Positions 1 through 9,381 of a DNA stretch of 64,000 nt are shown here, piece by piece. Origin of the DNA: an uncultured Alphaproteobacteria bacterium (GTDB taxonomy: Bacteria > Pseudomonadota > Alphaproteobacteria > Rhodobacterales > Rhodobacteraceae); assembly GCA_902619165.1 (NCBI GenBank), contig CACNDI010000006.1, forward strand, positions 47,342 through 111,341, read 5' to 3'. The position numbers and the translations under genes are program-made. Every line of letters starts with the position of its first letter. Positions within the stretch are counted from its first letter, which is position 1. The notes beneath the pieces were generated by a model. The model had not been told where the DNA came from and did no database searches. It saw nothing but the letters and a program-made list of their open reading frames with translations.

Positions 1-755
1 GCTTTCGTTTTTATATTCATATCATTTTCTACGTCTGCCATCTGGTTGACCTTCATAGAGTGTGGCCCAGCTACATTCACAACAATTTTTGCGTTAATTT
101 CCTCACCATTTTCTAAAACAACACCGCCAACTCTCCCCTTTTTCTGAATTATCTCTTTAACGCTTGATTTAAAAAGAAATTTTGCTCCTTTCTTTGAAGC
201 TGCCATTTGTAGATTTTGCGCAGAAAGCTGAGGATCATTTATATAACCCGCCGTGGGAAAGAAAACAGACCCTTTTAAATCATCTCCAGTTTTTGATCCA
301 AAGCTTTTATCGCTTGTTGACTTTACAGGTCCATATTTATTCGTATCAACAATTCTTAACTTTTCTTTGATTTTTTTTGGATGCCATAGCTCATGAGGTA
401 TATTCAGTTCCTCAGCTCTTTTGATTACTTTATCGAGATAGTTATTTTGCTCAGTTTGGTAAATCATACACCCACACTCGATAAACTTAGCCAAATTATC
501 TTGTTCTGATGCCTCTAAATATGCCATCCAATCTTTCCAAAAGTGATAACTCTCATAAGCAAGAGCACAGCCATCAAACGTCGAGTAATGTACTCTAATA
601 ATTGCACAGGAAGCCGAAGTTGAACCATAACCTGATAAGTGATTTCTATCTATGTTTAGAGTCTTCAAACCTTGTTTAGATAATTCAAAGGCAACGGCGT
701 TGCCAATAACACCAGCTCCAATAATGATAGCATCAAAATTTTGTTCGTTACTCAT
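1..755 (-). CDS. FAD-dependent oxidoreductase, DAO/sarcosine-oxidase-like (3' end beyond window)
   Basis: Reverse-strand reading from ATG at 755 gives MSNEQNFDAIIIGAGVIGNAVAFELSKQGLKTLNIDRN..., a dinucleotide-binding GxGxxG motif; frame stays open to the window edge. Confidence 0.85.
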   Translation of the reverse strand, partial: MSNEQNFDAIIIGAGVIGNAVAFELSKQGLKTLNIDRNHLSGYGSTSASCAIIRVHYSTFDGCALAYESYHFWKDWMAYLEASEQDNLAKFIECGCMIYQTEQNNYLDKVIKRAEELNIPHELWHPKKIKEKLRIVDTNKYGPVKSTSDKSFGSKTGDDLKGSVFFPTAGYINDPQLSAQNLQMAASKKGAKFLFKSSVKEIIQKKGRVGGVVLENGEEINAKIVVNVAGPHSMKVNQMADVENDMNIKTK

Positions 756-794
756 CTGCTTCCTTTCATAATTATAAAAATTATAGTTTAAAAA

Positions 795-2828
795 CTAAAT
801 AACTGCTGCTAATTCCGAAGCTTGCTTAATTGCGACCTTTGCATCTAATTCTCTAGCCTCATAAGCACCCCCGACCAGGTGCATGCGAAATTCAGCATTA
901 TTAGCCGAGTTAAAAAATGAACGGTCTGGCTCCTGTCCAGCACAAACAATAATGTTATCGCATTCAATAAACTGATCTTGATCATTAACAGAGATGTAAA
1001 TACCATTTTTTGCAATCTTTTTATAGATAACTCCCTTCAGCATCTTTATTTCTTTTTTCCTCAAACTTAACCTGTGGGTCCATCCTGTAGTTTTACCTAA
1101 CGCTATACCTAATGGCGTTACTTTTCTTTGCAATAAATAGATTTCACGCTCAGATTTACTTACTGTAGCCGTAACACCCGTTACACCACCTCTCGGATGA
1201 TTGGTAAAATCTATACCCCATTGCTCAGCAAAGTCATCTATATTGGTAGAGGGGCTCTTTTTACCATGAGACAAGAGTTCAGCCATATCAAACCCTATAC
1301 CCCCAGCTCCAATTAGAACCACCTTTTTTCCAATTTTATCTATGTTTCTTATTGCATCTATATATGAAATAACTATCTTTTCATCGGAACCAGGAATATC
1401 AAGAGCCCTTGGATATACACCGGTAGATACAACGACATCATCATATTTTCTTTCAATTAAATCAATTGGTTGAACCTTTTTATTTAAGTGTAATTTTACA
1501 CCATTTTTCTTAAGCATGGTAGAAAAATAGCGGATTGTTTCATGAAACTCCTCTTTGCCGGGTATTTGTTTGGCCAGATTAAACTGACCCCCAATCTGAT
1601 CACTTGCCTCAAATAATTCAACATGATGTCCTCTCAAAGCTGCAATTTCAGAGAAAGCAAGCCCTGCTGGGCCAGCACCAATAACAGCAATGGTTTTTTT
1701 ATTTGAAGTCGGTAAATAGTTCAGGTTGGTTTCATTACATGCTCTCGGATTCACTAGGCAAGATATTTCTTTTTTATCAAAGGCATGGTCTAGGCAAGCT
1801 TGGTTACAAGCTATACATGTATTTATTTCTTCTTCCCTACCTTCTTTAATTTTTTCAAAAATTTTACCATCTGCAAGAAATGGTCTTGCCATCGAAACTA
1901 GGTCCGCATCACCATTCGCCAAAACATTCTCAGCGACATCCGGCATATTTATTCTGTTTGATGTAATTACCGGAACATTAATAAAACTTTTCAGGCGCTT
2001 CGTTACTGATGTAAAAGCTGCTCTAGGAACCATTGTTGCAATAGTTGGAACAGGGCTTTCATGCCATGAAAAATGCGTAGACACTATCGAAACACCCGAA
2101 TTTTCTAAGGCCTGCCCTAAGGTACAGATCTCTTCCCATGACATTCCTCCCTCAAGCATATCCATTGCCGGTATTCTGAATATAATCAGAAAATCCTCAC
2201 CAACAGATTTACGAATTCCTTCCACAATTTCTGTTGCAATTCTTATTTTATTAGAGAAACTTCCTCCGTATTCGTCGGTTCTCAGATTTGTTTTATTGAC
2301 GAAAAAAGTAGAAATAAAATATCCAGCTGAACCTATGATTTCCACTCCATCATAATTAGCTTTTTTACATAGTTCTGCACACTTGATAAAATCACTAACT
2401 TGCTTTCTGAGTACCTCTAGCGACATTTCATTAGGAACAAGACGACCAATTCTAGATCGAACGGGGCTAGCAGCAACTAATTCTTTACTAATTGCCAATG
2501 GACCTGAATGTAAAATCTGCATACAAATTTTTGTGTCTACATTCGCATTGTGCACCGCATCCGTTACAAGCTTATGTCTTGCGACTTGACTTTCTTGATT
2601 AAAAATAGCTCCGTCAAGAGCACCTTCTTCATTGGGGGAAATGCCTCCCGTAATTATAAGACCAACGCCTGTGGATGCCCTCTCAGCAAAATATTCTCCC
2701 ATTCTAGAGAAGTCGTCTTGTCCTCCCTCTTCTAAGCCTGTGTGCATAGATCCCATTATAATCCTATTTTTTATAATATGGTCGCCGACTACCAGTGGTT
2801 CAAAAATATGCTTATATTTATTTTTCAT
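795..2828 (-). CDS. NADH:flavin oxidoreductase / 2,4-dienoyl-CoA reductase-like (OYE barrel + 4Fe-4S + FAD/NAD(P) domain; TMADH/N-methylproline demethylase-type family)
   Basis: 677 aa; N-terminal OYE-like barrel, CIACNQACLDHAF Fe-S cysteine cluster, C-terminal IAVIGAGPAGLAFSEIAALRGHHVELFEA Rossmann motif. Confidence 0.88.
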   Translation of the reverse strand: MKNKYKHIFEPLVVGDHIIKNRIIMGSMHTGLEEGGQDDFSRMGEYFAERASTGVGLIITGGISPNEEGALDGAIFNQESQVARHKLVTDAVHNANVDTKICMQILHSGPLAISKELVAASPVRSRIGRLVPNEMSLEVLRKQVSDFIKCAELCKKANYDGVEIIGSAGYFISTFFVNKTNLRTDEYGGSFSNKIRIATEIVEGIRKSVGEDFLIIFRIPAMDMLEGGMSWEEICTLGQALENSGVSIVSTHFSWHESPVPTIATMVPRAAFTSVTKRLKSFINVPVITSNRINMPDVAENVLANGDADLVSMARPFLADGKIFEKIKEGREEEINTCIACNQACLDHAFDKKEISCLVNPRACNETNLNYLPTSNKKTIAVIGAGPAGLAFSEIAALRGHHVELFEASDQIGGQFNLAKQIPGKEEFHETIRYFSTMLKKNGVKLHLNKKVQPIDLIERKYDDVVVSTGVYPRALDIPGSDEKIVISYIDAIRNIDKIGKKVVLIGAGGIGFDMAELLSHGKKSPSTNIDDFAEQWGIDFTNHPRGGVTGVTATVSKSEREIYLLQRKVTPLGIALGKTTGWTHRLSLRKKEIKMLKGVIYKKIAKNGIYISVNDQDQFIECDNIIVCAGQEPDRSFFNSANNAEFRMHLVGGAYEARELDAKVAIKQASELAAVI

Positions 2829-2875
2829 TTTATTCCCTACTTTCTTAAAAATTCTTTACTCAAGAAGATAACTAA

Positions 2876-3601
2876 TCAACTGGCAGACCATCCCCCATCG
2901 ATAATATGCTCTTGCCCCGTAACAAATTTACTTTCGTCAGATGCCAAATAAACTGCTAAATCAGCAATTTCATCTGCCAATCCAAGTCTTCCCATTGGCT
3001 GCCTATTAACAAAGTCATTCATTGCCTTATCATAATCACCAGTCGCCTCCAATCTTCCCTGCAATGATGGGGTATCAACAGTACCTGGACATATGCAATT
3101 ACATCTAATTCCTTCTTTAACAAAATCTACCGCTACAGACTTGGTTAAACCGATTACTGCAGCCTTTGACAAACCATATATACAACGATTTGGTGCACCA
3201 ATTACAGATGAAACCACGGAACCAATATTAACTATACTGCCACCACCTTTATTCTGCATTAAAGGGATAGCAGCTTTTATAGTGCGATACATGGACTTGA
3301 TATTTAAATCAATTGCGTTATCAAACTCCTCTTCTTTAGATATAAGTATTGTACCTGAGTGAACTATACCTGCACAATTTATCAATATATCTGGCTCAAA
3401 ATCTTCTATCGCTTTAATTATAGCTTCAGCATCTCTCACATCTACACAAAGAGACTTGGAGACTTTTAATTGCGTTAATAAAGCGTTGTTTATGTCAACG
3501 GCCAGCACCTCGGAACCGAAATGGAAGAATTTCTCTGCAATAGCTTTACCAATTCCCTGACCGGCGGCAGTTACGAAAGCTTTTTTGTTTTTGAGTCGCA
3601 T
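2876..3601 (-). CDS. SDR family oxidoreductase
   Basis: 241 aa; TAAGQGIGKAIA cofactor motif, NCAG, YGLSKAA catalytic YxxxK, IDGGWS C-terminus. Confidence 0.92.
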   Translation of the reverse strand: MRLKNKKAFVTAAGQGIGKAIAEKFFHFGSEVLAVDINNALLTQLKVSKSLCVDVRDAEAIIKAIEDFEPDILINCAGIVHSGTILISKEEEFDNAIDLNIKSMYRTIKAAIPLMQNKGGGSIVNIGSVVSSVIGAPNRCIYGLSKAAVIGLTKSVAVDFVKEGIRCNCICPGTVDTPSLQGRLEATGDYDKAMNDFVNRQPMGRLGLADEIADLAVYLASDESKFVTGQEHIIDGGWSAS

Positions 3602-3668
3602 TATTCTGGAAGATTGTTAATTTATCTTGAATAATTAAAATAAAAATATTTTTGATCGAGGTCAATAA

Positions 3669-3824
3669 TTGGAACTTTTTTTTCTTGGCATAATTGGCTT
3701 CTTACTTCTTTTTGGCTTCAGACCCATATTAAAAATACTGAAACTTTTCATGCTAGGGTCTAGCTTAATTTGGTTAGTTATAATAGGTAGTATTGCTTTT
3801 GGTATAATGATATATTTGGTCTAG
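3669..3824 (+). CDS. Putative small membrane protein (51 aa, TTG start)
   Basis: TTG-initiated ORF LELFFLGIIGFLLLFGFRPILKILKLFMLGSSLIWLVIIGSIAFGIMIYLV*, almost entirely hydrophobic, ends 14 nt before the next gene; not in the supplied ORF track. Confidence 0.3.
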   Translation: MELFFLGIIGFLLLFGFRPILKILKLFMLGSSLIWLVIIGSIAFGIMIYLV

Positions 3825-3838
3825 TTAATGAGCTTCAG

Positions 3839-4915
3839 ATGGTAGATATATTAGTAGTTGGTGGTGGAATTGCTGGTCTCTCAGTAGCAGGTAGACTAAG
3901 TAAATCAGCGAAGGTAACTTTGCTAGAGGCCGAAAAAAATCTTGGGTACCACTCATCAAGTAGATCCGCTGCTGCATTTATCGAAGACTACGGAAACGAC
4001 ATTATTCGGGAATTCAATAGTGCAAGCAAAAGCTTTCTTTCTAAGGACGGCGTAGATGTTCTGTCCCCTAGGGGTAGTCTAATTTTAGGGAAAAAAGACG
4101 AAAAATATGCTTTTAAAGAGCAGTGTTCAGGTTTTGCTCACAATGAAATATCTGTCAGCGATGCGCGTAGCTTAATTGAAATAATCAATAATAAATCGGT
4201 AAAATATGCTGGATATAAAGAGGACATTTTTGATATTGATACAGATAAACTATTACAACATTTTACAAAAGATATAAAAGCCAATGGGTCAGAAATTTAT
4301 ACCGATTCCAAAGTAATTGCTGCTGAGTTTAAAGAAGGTAAGTGGTACATTACAACGGATAGAAAACTATTTATTTGTGATGTCATTGTAAATGCAGCAG
4401 GCGCTTGGGTAGATCAATTAGCATTGAAATGTGGCATCAAACCTTTGGGCTTTTTACCCCTTAAAAGATCTATGGCTAGAGTGCCTGCTCCTGATGCTAG
4501 CGGCAATCATAAAAGTTGGCCGATGGCTTTTGGACTAAATGAAGCTTTTTACGCAAAACCTGATGCTGGAGAAATGATTGTCTCCCCATCGGAAGAAACC
4601 AAGTCTTTTCCTCATGACGCGTATGCAAATGATGAGGACTTAGCAAAAGGCATTTTTAATTTTGAAGAAGTCGTAAGCTATTCTGTTAAAAGAATTACAT
4701 CAAGTTGGGCGGGCCTTCGAACTTTTGCACCTGATCGCACTCTTGTAATTGGCTTTGATAGTGTTGTCCCCAGTTTCTTTTGGCTTGCAGGTCAAGGAGG
4801 GTATGGCTTTCAAACGTCAGCCGCGGCGAGCAAAATGGCTAGTGAGATTATTCTTGGAGAAAAATCAAGTTTCGGACAGTTGCAAAAGAGAGTCTCTCCA
4901 AATAGATTTATGTAG
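3839..4915 (+). CDS. FAD-dependent oxidoreductase (DadA/glycine oxidase-like)
   Basis: 358 aa; DILVVGGGIAGLSVAGRLS N-terminus, C-terminal WLAGQGGYGFQTSAAASKMASEIILG. Confidence 0.9.
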   Translation: MVDILVVGGGIAGLSVAGRLSKSAKVTLLEAEKNLGYHSSSRSAAAFIEDYGNDIIREFNSASKSFLSKDGVDVLSPRGSLILGKKDEKYAFKEQCSGFAHNEISVSDARSLIEIINNKSVKYAGYKEDIFDIDTDKLLQHFTKDIKANGSEIYTDSKVIAAEFKEGKWYITTDRKLFICDVIVNAAGAWVDQLALKCGIKPLGFLPLKRSMARVPAPDASGNHKSWPMAFGLNEAFYAKPDAGEMIVSPSEETKSFPHDAYANDEDLAKGIFNFEEVVSYSVKRITSSWAGLRTFAPDRTLVIGFDSVVPSFFWLAGQGGYGFQTSAAASKMASEIILGEKSSFGQLQKRVSPNRFM

Positions 4916-4928
4916 CATTTGAGCGTTA

Positions 4929-5741
4929 TTACCGTCCAGGTATTGATACTTCATATATAGAATTCCAAAACTTTCCTGTTACAAAAATTCTGTCTTCAAC
5001 CTTATCATAAGCTATCCCATTCAATACATCTTCAGATCCAGTTCTTTCACTTATTGATGAGAAGTCAATCCACCTAATTAATTCACCGGTAGCGCTATCA
5101 ATACATGCCACCAAGTCAGATTTCCATATATTCGCCCAAATCTCCTTTCCAACAAACTCTAATTCATTAAGATTGTTCACAGGCAATCCATTATAAGTTA
5201 TGGCTATTGACCTCAAGGTTCGAAGGGTGCTCGGGTCTCGAAACTTTAAAATGTTACTTCCGTCACTCATTACTAAATATTTATTGTTACTAGTTAGTCC
5301 CCACCCTTCACCGCTATAGGATAAAATTTTTTCTTTCTCGAAATTAGTTTTATCATATACGAACATAACTCCCGATTTCCAAGTCAGTTGATAAAGCCTA
5401 CCATTGAATAAAGTAAGTCCTTCAGCAAAAAACTTATCCTCCAATGGCACTTTTCTTATCAATTTTTCAGAGTACTCATTATATTTTCTTAGACTTGAAT
5501 TACCATATAGACCGGTACTTTCATAAAATATTCCCTTGTCTACTATAAAACCCTGAGTAAAAGCCTTACTATCATGAGGAATTTTTCTTATAATCTCAGG
5601 GATAACTGTTTCCTGAGCATAAGAATGAACAACGTGCAGAAAAAAAACAAAAGAAGACAGTAAATGAATTCGACTTTTTTTTATCGATAAAAGTCTTGTA
5701 AAGAAGAAAAGAGCAGACAAAAACTTGCATGTTGAGGTCAT
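4929..5741 (-). CDS. Glutaminyl-peptide cyclotransferase family (plant/bacterial QC beta-propeller type), probably secreted
   Basis: Hydrophobic N-terminus; KIPHDSKAFTQGFIVDKGIFYESTGLYGNSSLRKY and LNELEFVGKEIWANIW ... LNGIAYD are characteristic of this family. Confidence 0.85.
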   Translation of the reverse strand: MTSTCKFLSALFFFTRLLSIKKSRIHLLSSFVFFLHVVHSYAQETVIPEIIRKIPHDSKAFTQGFIVDKGIFYESTGLYGNSSLRKYNEYSEKLIRKVPLEDKFFAEGLTLFNGRLYQLTWKSGVMFVYDKTNFEKEKILSYSGEGWGLTSNNKYLVMSDGSNILKFRDPSTLRTLRSIAITYNGLPVNNLNELEFVGKEIWANIWKSDLVACIDSATGELIRWIDFSSISERTGSEDVLNGIAYDKVEDRIFVTGKFWNSIYEVSIPGR

Positions 5742-5789
5742 GTCTTTTAAAAAATAGTGTATTTTTTCGTTAAAAGGAATTTAAATATC

Positions 5790-6974
5790 GTGCAATTTGC
5801 ATCAATAACAAAAAGAGTCGCAAAATTAGGCTCTGAAAAATGGACACCCCATTTGAGAGCAAAGAAAATGGCTAAAATTGATCCCGATGTAATATTGTTG
5901 ACCATTGGTCAGCCTGATATTTCAGTTTCAGACGAACTCACCAATATTACGATCAAGGCCATTAAAGAAGGTAGAACAGGTTATTCCAATGGCAGAGGAG
6001 AACAGAACTTAGTTTCCAGCTTAGTAAAAAAGTATAATGACGAATGTGGGCTTAATATCACCGAAAACAATGTGTTGTGTTTCCCTGGAACTCAAACATC
6101 ACTTTTTGCATCGATTATGGGCTTAATTAATGAAGGCGATGAGGTTCTTTTAGGAGATCCGCTATACGCAACATATGAGGGGGTTGTAGCCGCTGCAGGT
6201 GGAACCTTGAAAAGAATAGAACTAAAAAAAGAAGATAGTTTTCGAATGAACCCTAGCGATTTAGCTAACTCTATAACAAGCAAAAGCAAAGTTCTTCTTT
6301 TGAATAATCCACATAATCCATCTGGAGCATTATTGACTAAAAAAGAAATAGAAGAAATTACTGAAGTTTGTCTCAAAAACGATTTATGGATAATATCAGA
6401 CGAAGTGTATGCATCCCTTATTTATGATTTTGATAATACAGCAGAATTTTACTCACCTTTAAATGTTCGAGACGCATTGCATCGCACTGTTGTTGTTTCA
6501 AGTATATCGAAATCACATGCAGCGCCGGGGTTTAGAAGTGGATGGTTAGTTGGCCCCAAAGACTTTTGCGATGCAGTTTTGCCTCTTTCTGAAACAATGC
6601 TTTTTGGCAACCAACCTTTTATAGCAGATATGACAGCATATGCGCTTGAAAATGATTTTCATACTGCAAAAAAAATGAGAGATTCATATTATCATAGGGC
6701 CCTAAATATTTATGAAGCTCTAAAAAAAAGCAATAAAGTGGAACCAATAATGCCACAGTCAGGAATGTTCCTACTTGCGGATATATCTAAAACAGGACTA
6801 AGTAGCGACGCTTTTGTTAAACAACTTCTAGAGGAAGAAAAATTAGCTCTTATGCCAGGCTCATCATTTGGGGAAAATGCCCACCATTTAGTACGCTTAA
6901 GTTTAACGGTTCCTGATAAGATGATAAACCTGTCTTGCGAAAGGCTAAAACGTTTTATTGACCGAATAATTTAG
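5790..6974 (+). CDS. PLP-dependent aminotransferase class I/II
   Basis: NNPHNPSGALLTKKEIEEI, SDEVYASLIYD, SSISKSHAAPGFRSGW (PLP lysine). GTG at 5790 is preceded by AAAAGGAA, so it is a better start than 5757. Confidence 0.92.
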   Translation: MQFASITKRVAKLGSEKWTPHLRAKKMAKIDPDVILLTIGQPDISVSDELTNITIKAIKEGRTGYSNGRGEQNLVSSLVKKYNDECGLNITENNVLCFPGTQTSLFASIMGLINEGDEVLLGDPLYATYEGVVAAAGGTLKRIELKKEDSFRMNPSDLANSITSKSKVLLLNNPHNPSGALLTKKEIEEITEVCLKNDLWIISDEVYASLIYDFDNTAEFYSPLNVRDALHRTVVVSSISKSHAAPGFRSGWLVGPKDFCDAVLPLSETMLFGNQPFIADMTAYALENDFHTAKKMRDSYYHRALNIYEALKKSNKVEPIMPQSGMFLLADISKTGLSSDAFVKQLLEEEKLALMPGSSFGENAHHLVRLSLTVPDKMINLSCERLKRFIDRII

Positions 6975-6993
6975 ACTTTTTTGATAGTAGAAT

Positions 6994-8166
6994 CTATATA
7001 GCTTTTAACGCTCTTTCAATAGAGCCTACTAATTCATCCGGATCTTCAAGACCAACAGATACTCTGAAAAAGCCTTCGGATATACCGAGATCTTTACGAG
7101 CACTTAGATCAAGGTATCTATGTGAACTACTTCCGGGATGCGATATTGTAGTTCCAATATCTCCTAATGTAGGAGCAAATGCTATACCCTCTATATTTTC
7201 AATAAATTTATTTGCATCTATCCTATTATCACCGATTTCAAAACTTACCATATTGCATCCATTTCCCTTTAAGAGTTGCTTTGCAAGTGATATATCAGGG
7301 TGCTCTGACATTGTGGGGTAAAGTACTTTTTTAACCTTGCTATTTTTCTTCAAGGCTTCAGCAAGGACTTCTGCGTTTTTTTGAGCTTTTTCGAATCTTA
7401 ATTCAAATGTAGCAAGACCTCTTTCAGCCAGCCAACAATCAAAAGGACTTGGAGTTGCACCAATTGAAACAGAAAAGTTGTAAATTGCCTCCATCTTGTT
7501 TTGATCTTTTGATGAAACATAACCTAATGTGGTATCGGAGTGACCAGATAACAATTTAGTAATAGAATGAATAACAAAATCAGCGCCATACTCAAAAGGC
7601 TTAATGCATGCAGGTGTTGTAAATGTATTATCAACAGCCAATAAAATATTGTTTCTTTTACATAAATTTGCAATACCTTCTATGTCGGCAACCCTAAGTG
7701 TTGGGTTAGACACACATTCAATTAAGATCATTTTTGTATTTTTTCTAATCTCAGTTTTAACCGAGTCAATATTTGTTGGATCAGCGAACGACGTTTGAAT
7801 TCCAAATCTAGGCAAATCTTCACGCATCAGTCTCAATGTACGACCATATAATTGGCTACCTCCTAAAACATGGTCGCCCAAAGACAGGGTACCCAAAATA
7901 AGAGACGAAATGGCAGCCATTCCTGAACTTACAACTAAACCGGTGGAACTCCCTTCGAGCTTATCAATCAAACGAGCTAAGATTTCTGCATTAGGATGCC
8001 CTTCTCTTGCGTATGTATAACCTTTTTGCTTGCCTTGATATTGTTCATCGAGGGCATTGGGAGATTGAGAGGCATAAACAACCGATGGCATAATAGGGGT
8101 TGCAACCTGCTTTGATATAGAATTTGGCACCCCGTTTGGCCTTATTATAGTGCGTTTCATCTTCAT
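6994..8166 (-). CDS. Trans-sulfuration PLP enzyme (cystathionine beta-lyase / gamma-lyase family)
   Basis: 390 aa; SGMAAISSLILGTLSLGDHVLGGSQLYGRT, VDNTFTTPACIKPFEYGADFVIHSITKLLSGHSDTTLG. Confidence 0.9.
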   Translation of the reverse strand: MKMKRTIIRPNGVPNSISKQVATPIMPSVVYASQSPNALDEQYQGKQKGYTYAREGHPNAEILARLIDKLEGSSTGLVVSSGMAAISSLILGTLSLGDHVLGGSQLYGRTLRLMREDLPRFGIQTSFADPTNIDSVKTEIRKNTKMILIECVSNPTLRVADIEGIANLCKRNNILLAVDNTFTTPACIKPFEYGADFVIHSITKLLSGHSDTTLGYVSSKDQNKMEAIYNFSVSIGATPSPFDCWLAERGLATFELRFEKAQKNAEVLAEALKKNSKVKKVLYPTMSEHPDISLAKQLLKGNGCNMVSFEIGDNRIDANKFIENIEGIAFAPTLGDIGTTISHPGSSSHRYLDLSARKDLGISEGFFRVSVGLEDPDELVGSIERALKAI

Positions 8167-8175
8167 TCTAAATTA

Positions 8176-8625
8176 TTAAGCTCCTATAACCCTTAAGCAT
8201 TTTAAACCCATCTCCTTCCACATTTCAACAACCGTAATTTTATCTTCAAATACTAGGACTGGATTAAACCCATCAACAATCATTCTTTTATAGAGATCCC
8301 TTTTTACCATAAAATCTTTTCTGTAATCTCCTTTTGGTCGCATATACAAGAAGCTATCTATATCAATATTTTTTCTGCCTTTTAATATTTTATTTATCTG
8401 TTCAATTGTTTTTTCCCTGTAGTCCTCAACCCTACCTGTACAAAAAATGATTTGATTAGCGTCATCTTTAAGCAAAGACTTCAACAAAGCACAAACTTCT
8501 TCGATCGGTCGATCTTTATCCATATTGCTATAAAAACTTTTCCAGTCTTTTGGGTCCTGCAAAACAAACTTTACTCTATGCGAGATGTCTAAAATAGTTC
8601 CATCAATATCAAAAATTATGTCTAT
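8176..8625 (-). CDS. HAD-fold polynucleotide 3'-phosphatase-like protein (T4 PNKP C-terminal domain type); start codon non-canonical
   Basis: Frame upstream of the track ORF (8176..8562) reads ...RIKTIDIIFDIDGTILDISHRVKFVLQDPKDWKSF; DxDGT plus FCTGR, RKDFMVKRDLYKRM and VFEDKITVVEMWKEMGLKCLRV resemble T4 polynucleotide kinase phosphatase. No ATG/GTG/TTG lies between the nth stop and DxDGT; 8625 marks an ATA codon with AGGA upstream. Confidence 0.7.
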   Translation of the reverse strand: MDIIFDIDGTILDISHRVKFVLQDPKDWKSFYSNMDKDRPIEEVCALLKSLLKDDANQIIFCTGRVEDYREKTIEQINKILKGRKNIDIDSFLYMRPKGDYRKDFMVKRDLYKRMIVDGFNPVLVFEDKITVVEMWKEMGLKCLRVIGA

Positions 8626-8640
8626 GGTTTTTATCCTGTA

Positions 8641-9294
8641 CTATGGTTTTTTTGCCTTAAAAGGTTTTTTTCTTCGGGGGTAGCATGTCGTGCAAATCTC
8701 GCATACAGTTCCATCACACCCCCTTGCTGTGCAGTGAGATCTACCATAAAATATTATCTGTAGGTGTAATTTATTCCACCTTTCTTCAGGAAAAAGTTTT
8801 TTTAAATCTTTCTCTGTTTGCGTCACGTTTTTTCCATTGGTTAAACCCCAACGCTGTGCGAGCCTATGAATATGTGTATCAACTGGAAAAGCTGGGTGCC
8901 CAAATCCCTGAGACATTACTACACTTGCAGTTTTATGTCCCACGCCAGGCAGTCGCTCGAGATCTTCAAAGTTTGAGGGAACTAGACCCTGATGTTTTTC
9001 AATAATCATGATAGACAATTTAGAGATATTTGATGATTTTTGAGGGGCAAGACCACATGGCCTGATAATTTCATATATTTTTTCTGTTTTTAATTTACTC
9101 ATATCCAACGGATTGTCTGCAAGCGAGAAAAGTTGTGGGGTAACTTGATTAACTCTTTCATCAGTACACTGTGCACTAAGCAAAACGGCAATAAGTAGTT
9201 CAAATTTACTGTTATGATTTAGAGGCACTGGTGTCTCGGGATAAATTTCATCCAGACGCTCCACCACAAAGGCTGCTCTATCAATCTTTTTCAA
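8641..9294 (-). CDS. nth: Endonuclease III
   Basis: 217 aa; LLSAQCTDERVN, LPGVGHKTASVVMSQGFGHPAFPVDTHIHRLAQRWGL (HhH-GPD), C-terminal 4Fe-4S cysteine pattern. Confidence 0.96.
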   Translation of the reverse strand: MKKIDRAAFVVERLDEIYPETPVPLNHNSKFELLIAVLLSAQCTDERVNQVTPQLFSLADNPLDMSKLKTEKIYEIIRPCGLAPQKSSNISKLSIMIIEKHQGLVPSNFEDLERLPGVGHKTASVVMSQGFGHPAFPVDTHIHRLAQRWGLTNGKNVTQTEKDLKKLFPEERWNKLHLQIIFYGRSHCTARGCDGTVCEICTTCYPRRKKPFKAKKP

Positions 9295-9381
9295 GTCATT
9301 AACCTTTCAAATGAGCCAAAAGTTCAATTTTTACACATTTTCCTTTTTTGCAGCAAAGAACTGTGGAATATTGGTACTGTT

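Noticed and set aside
1726-2355. 209-aa plus-strand ORF inside the OYE-family gene
   Set aside because: Fully antisense to a strongly supported 677-aa flavoprotein; no recognisable domain.
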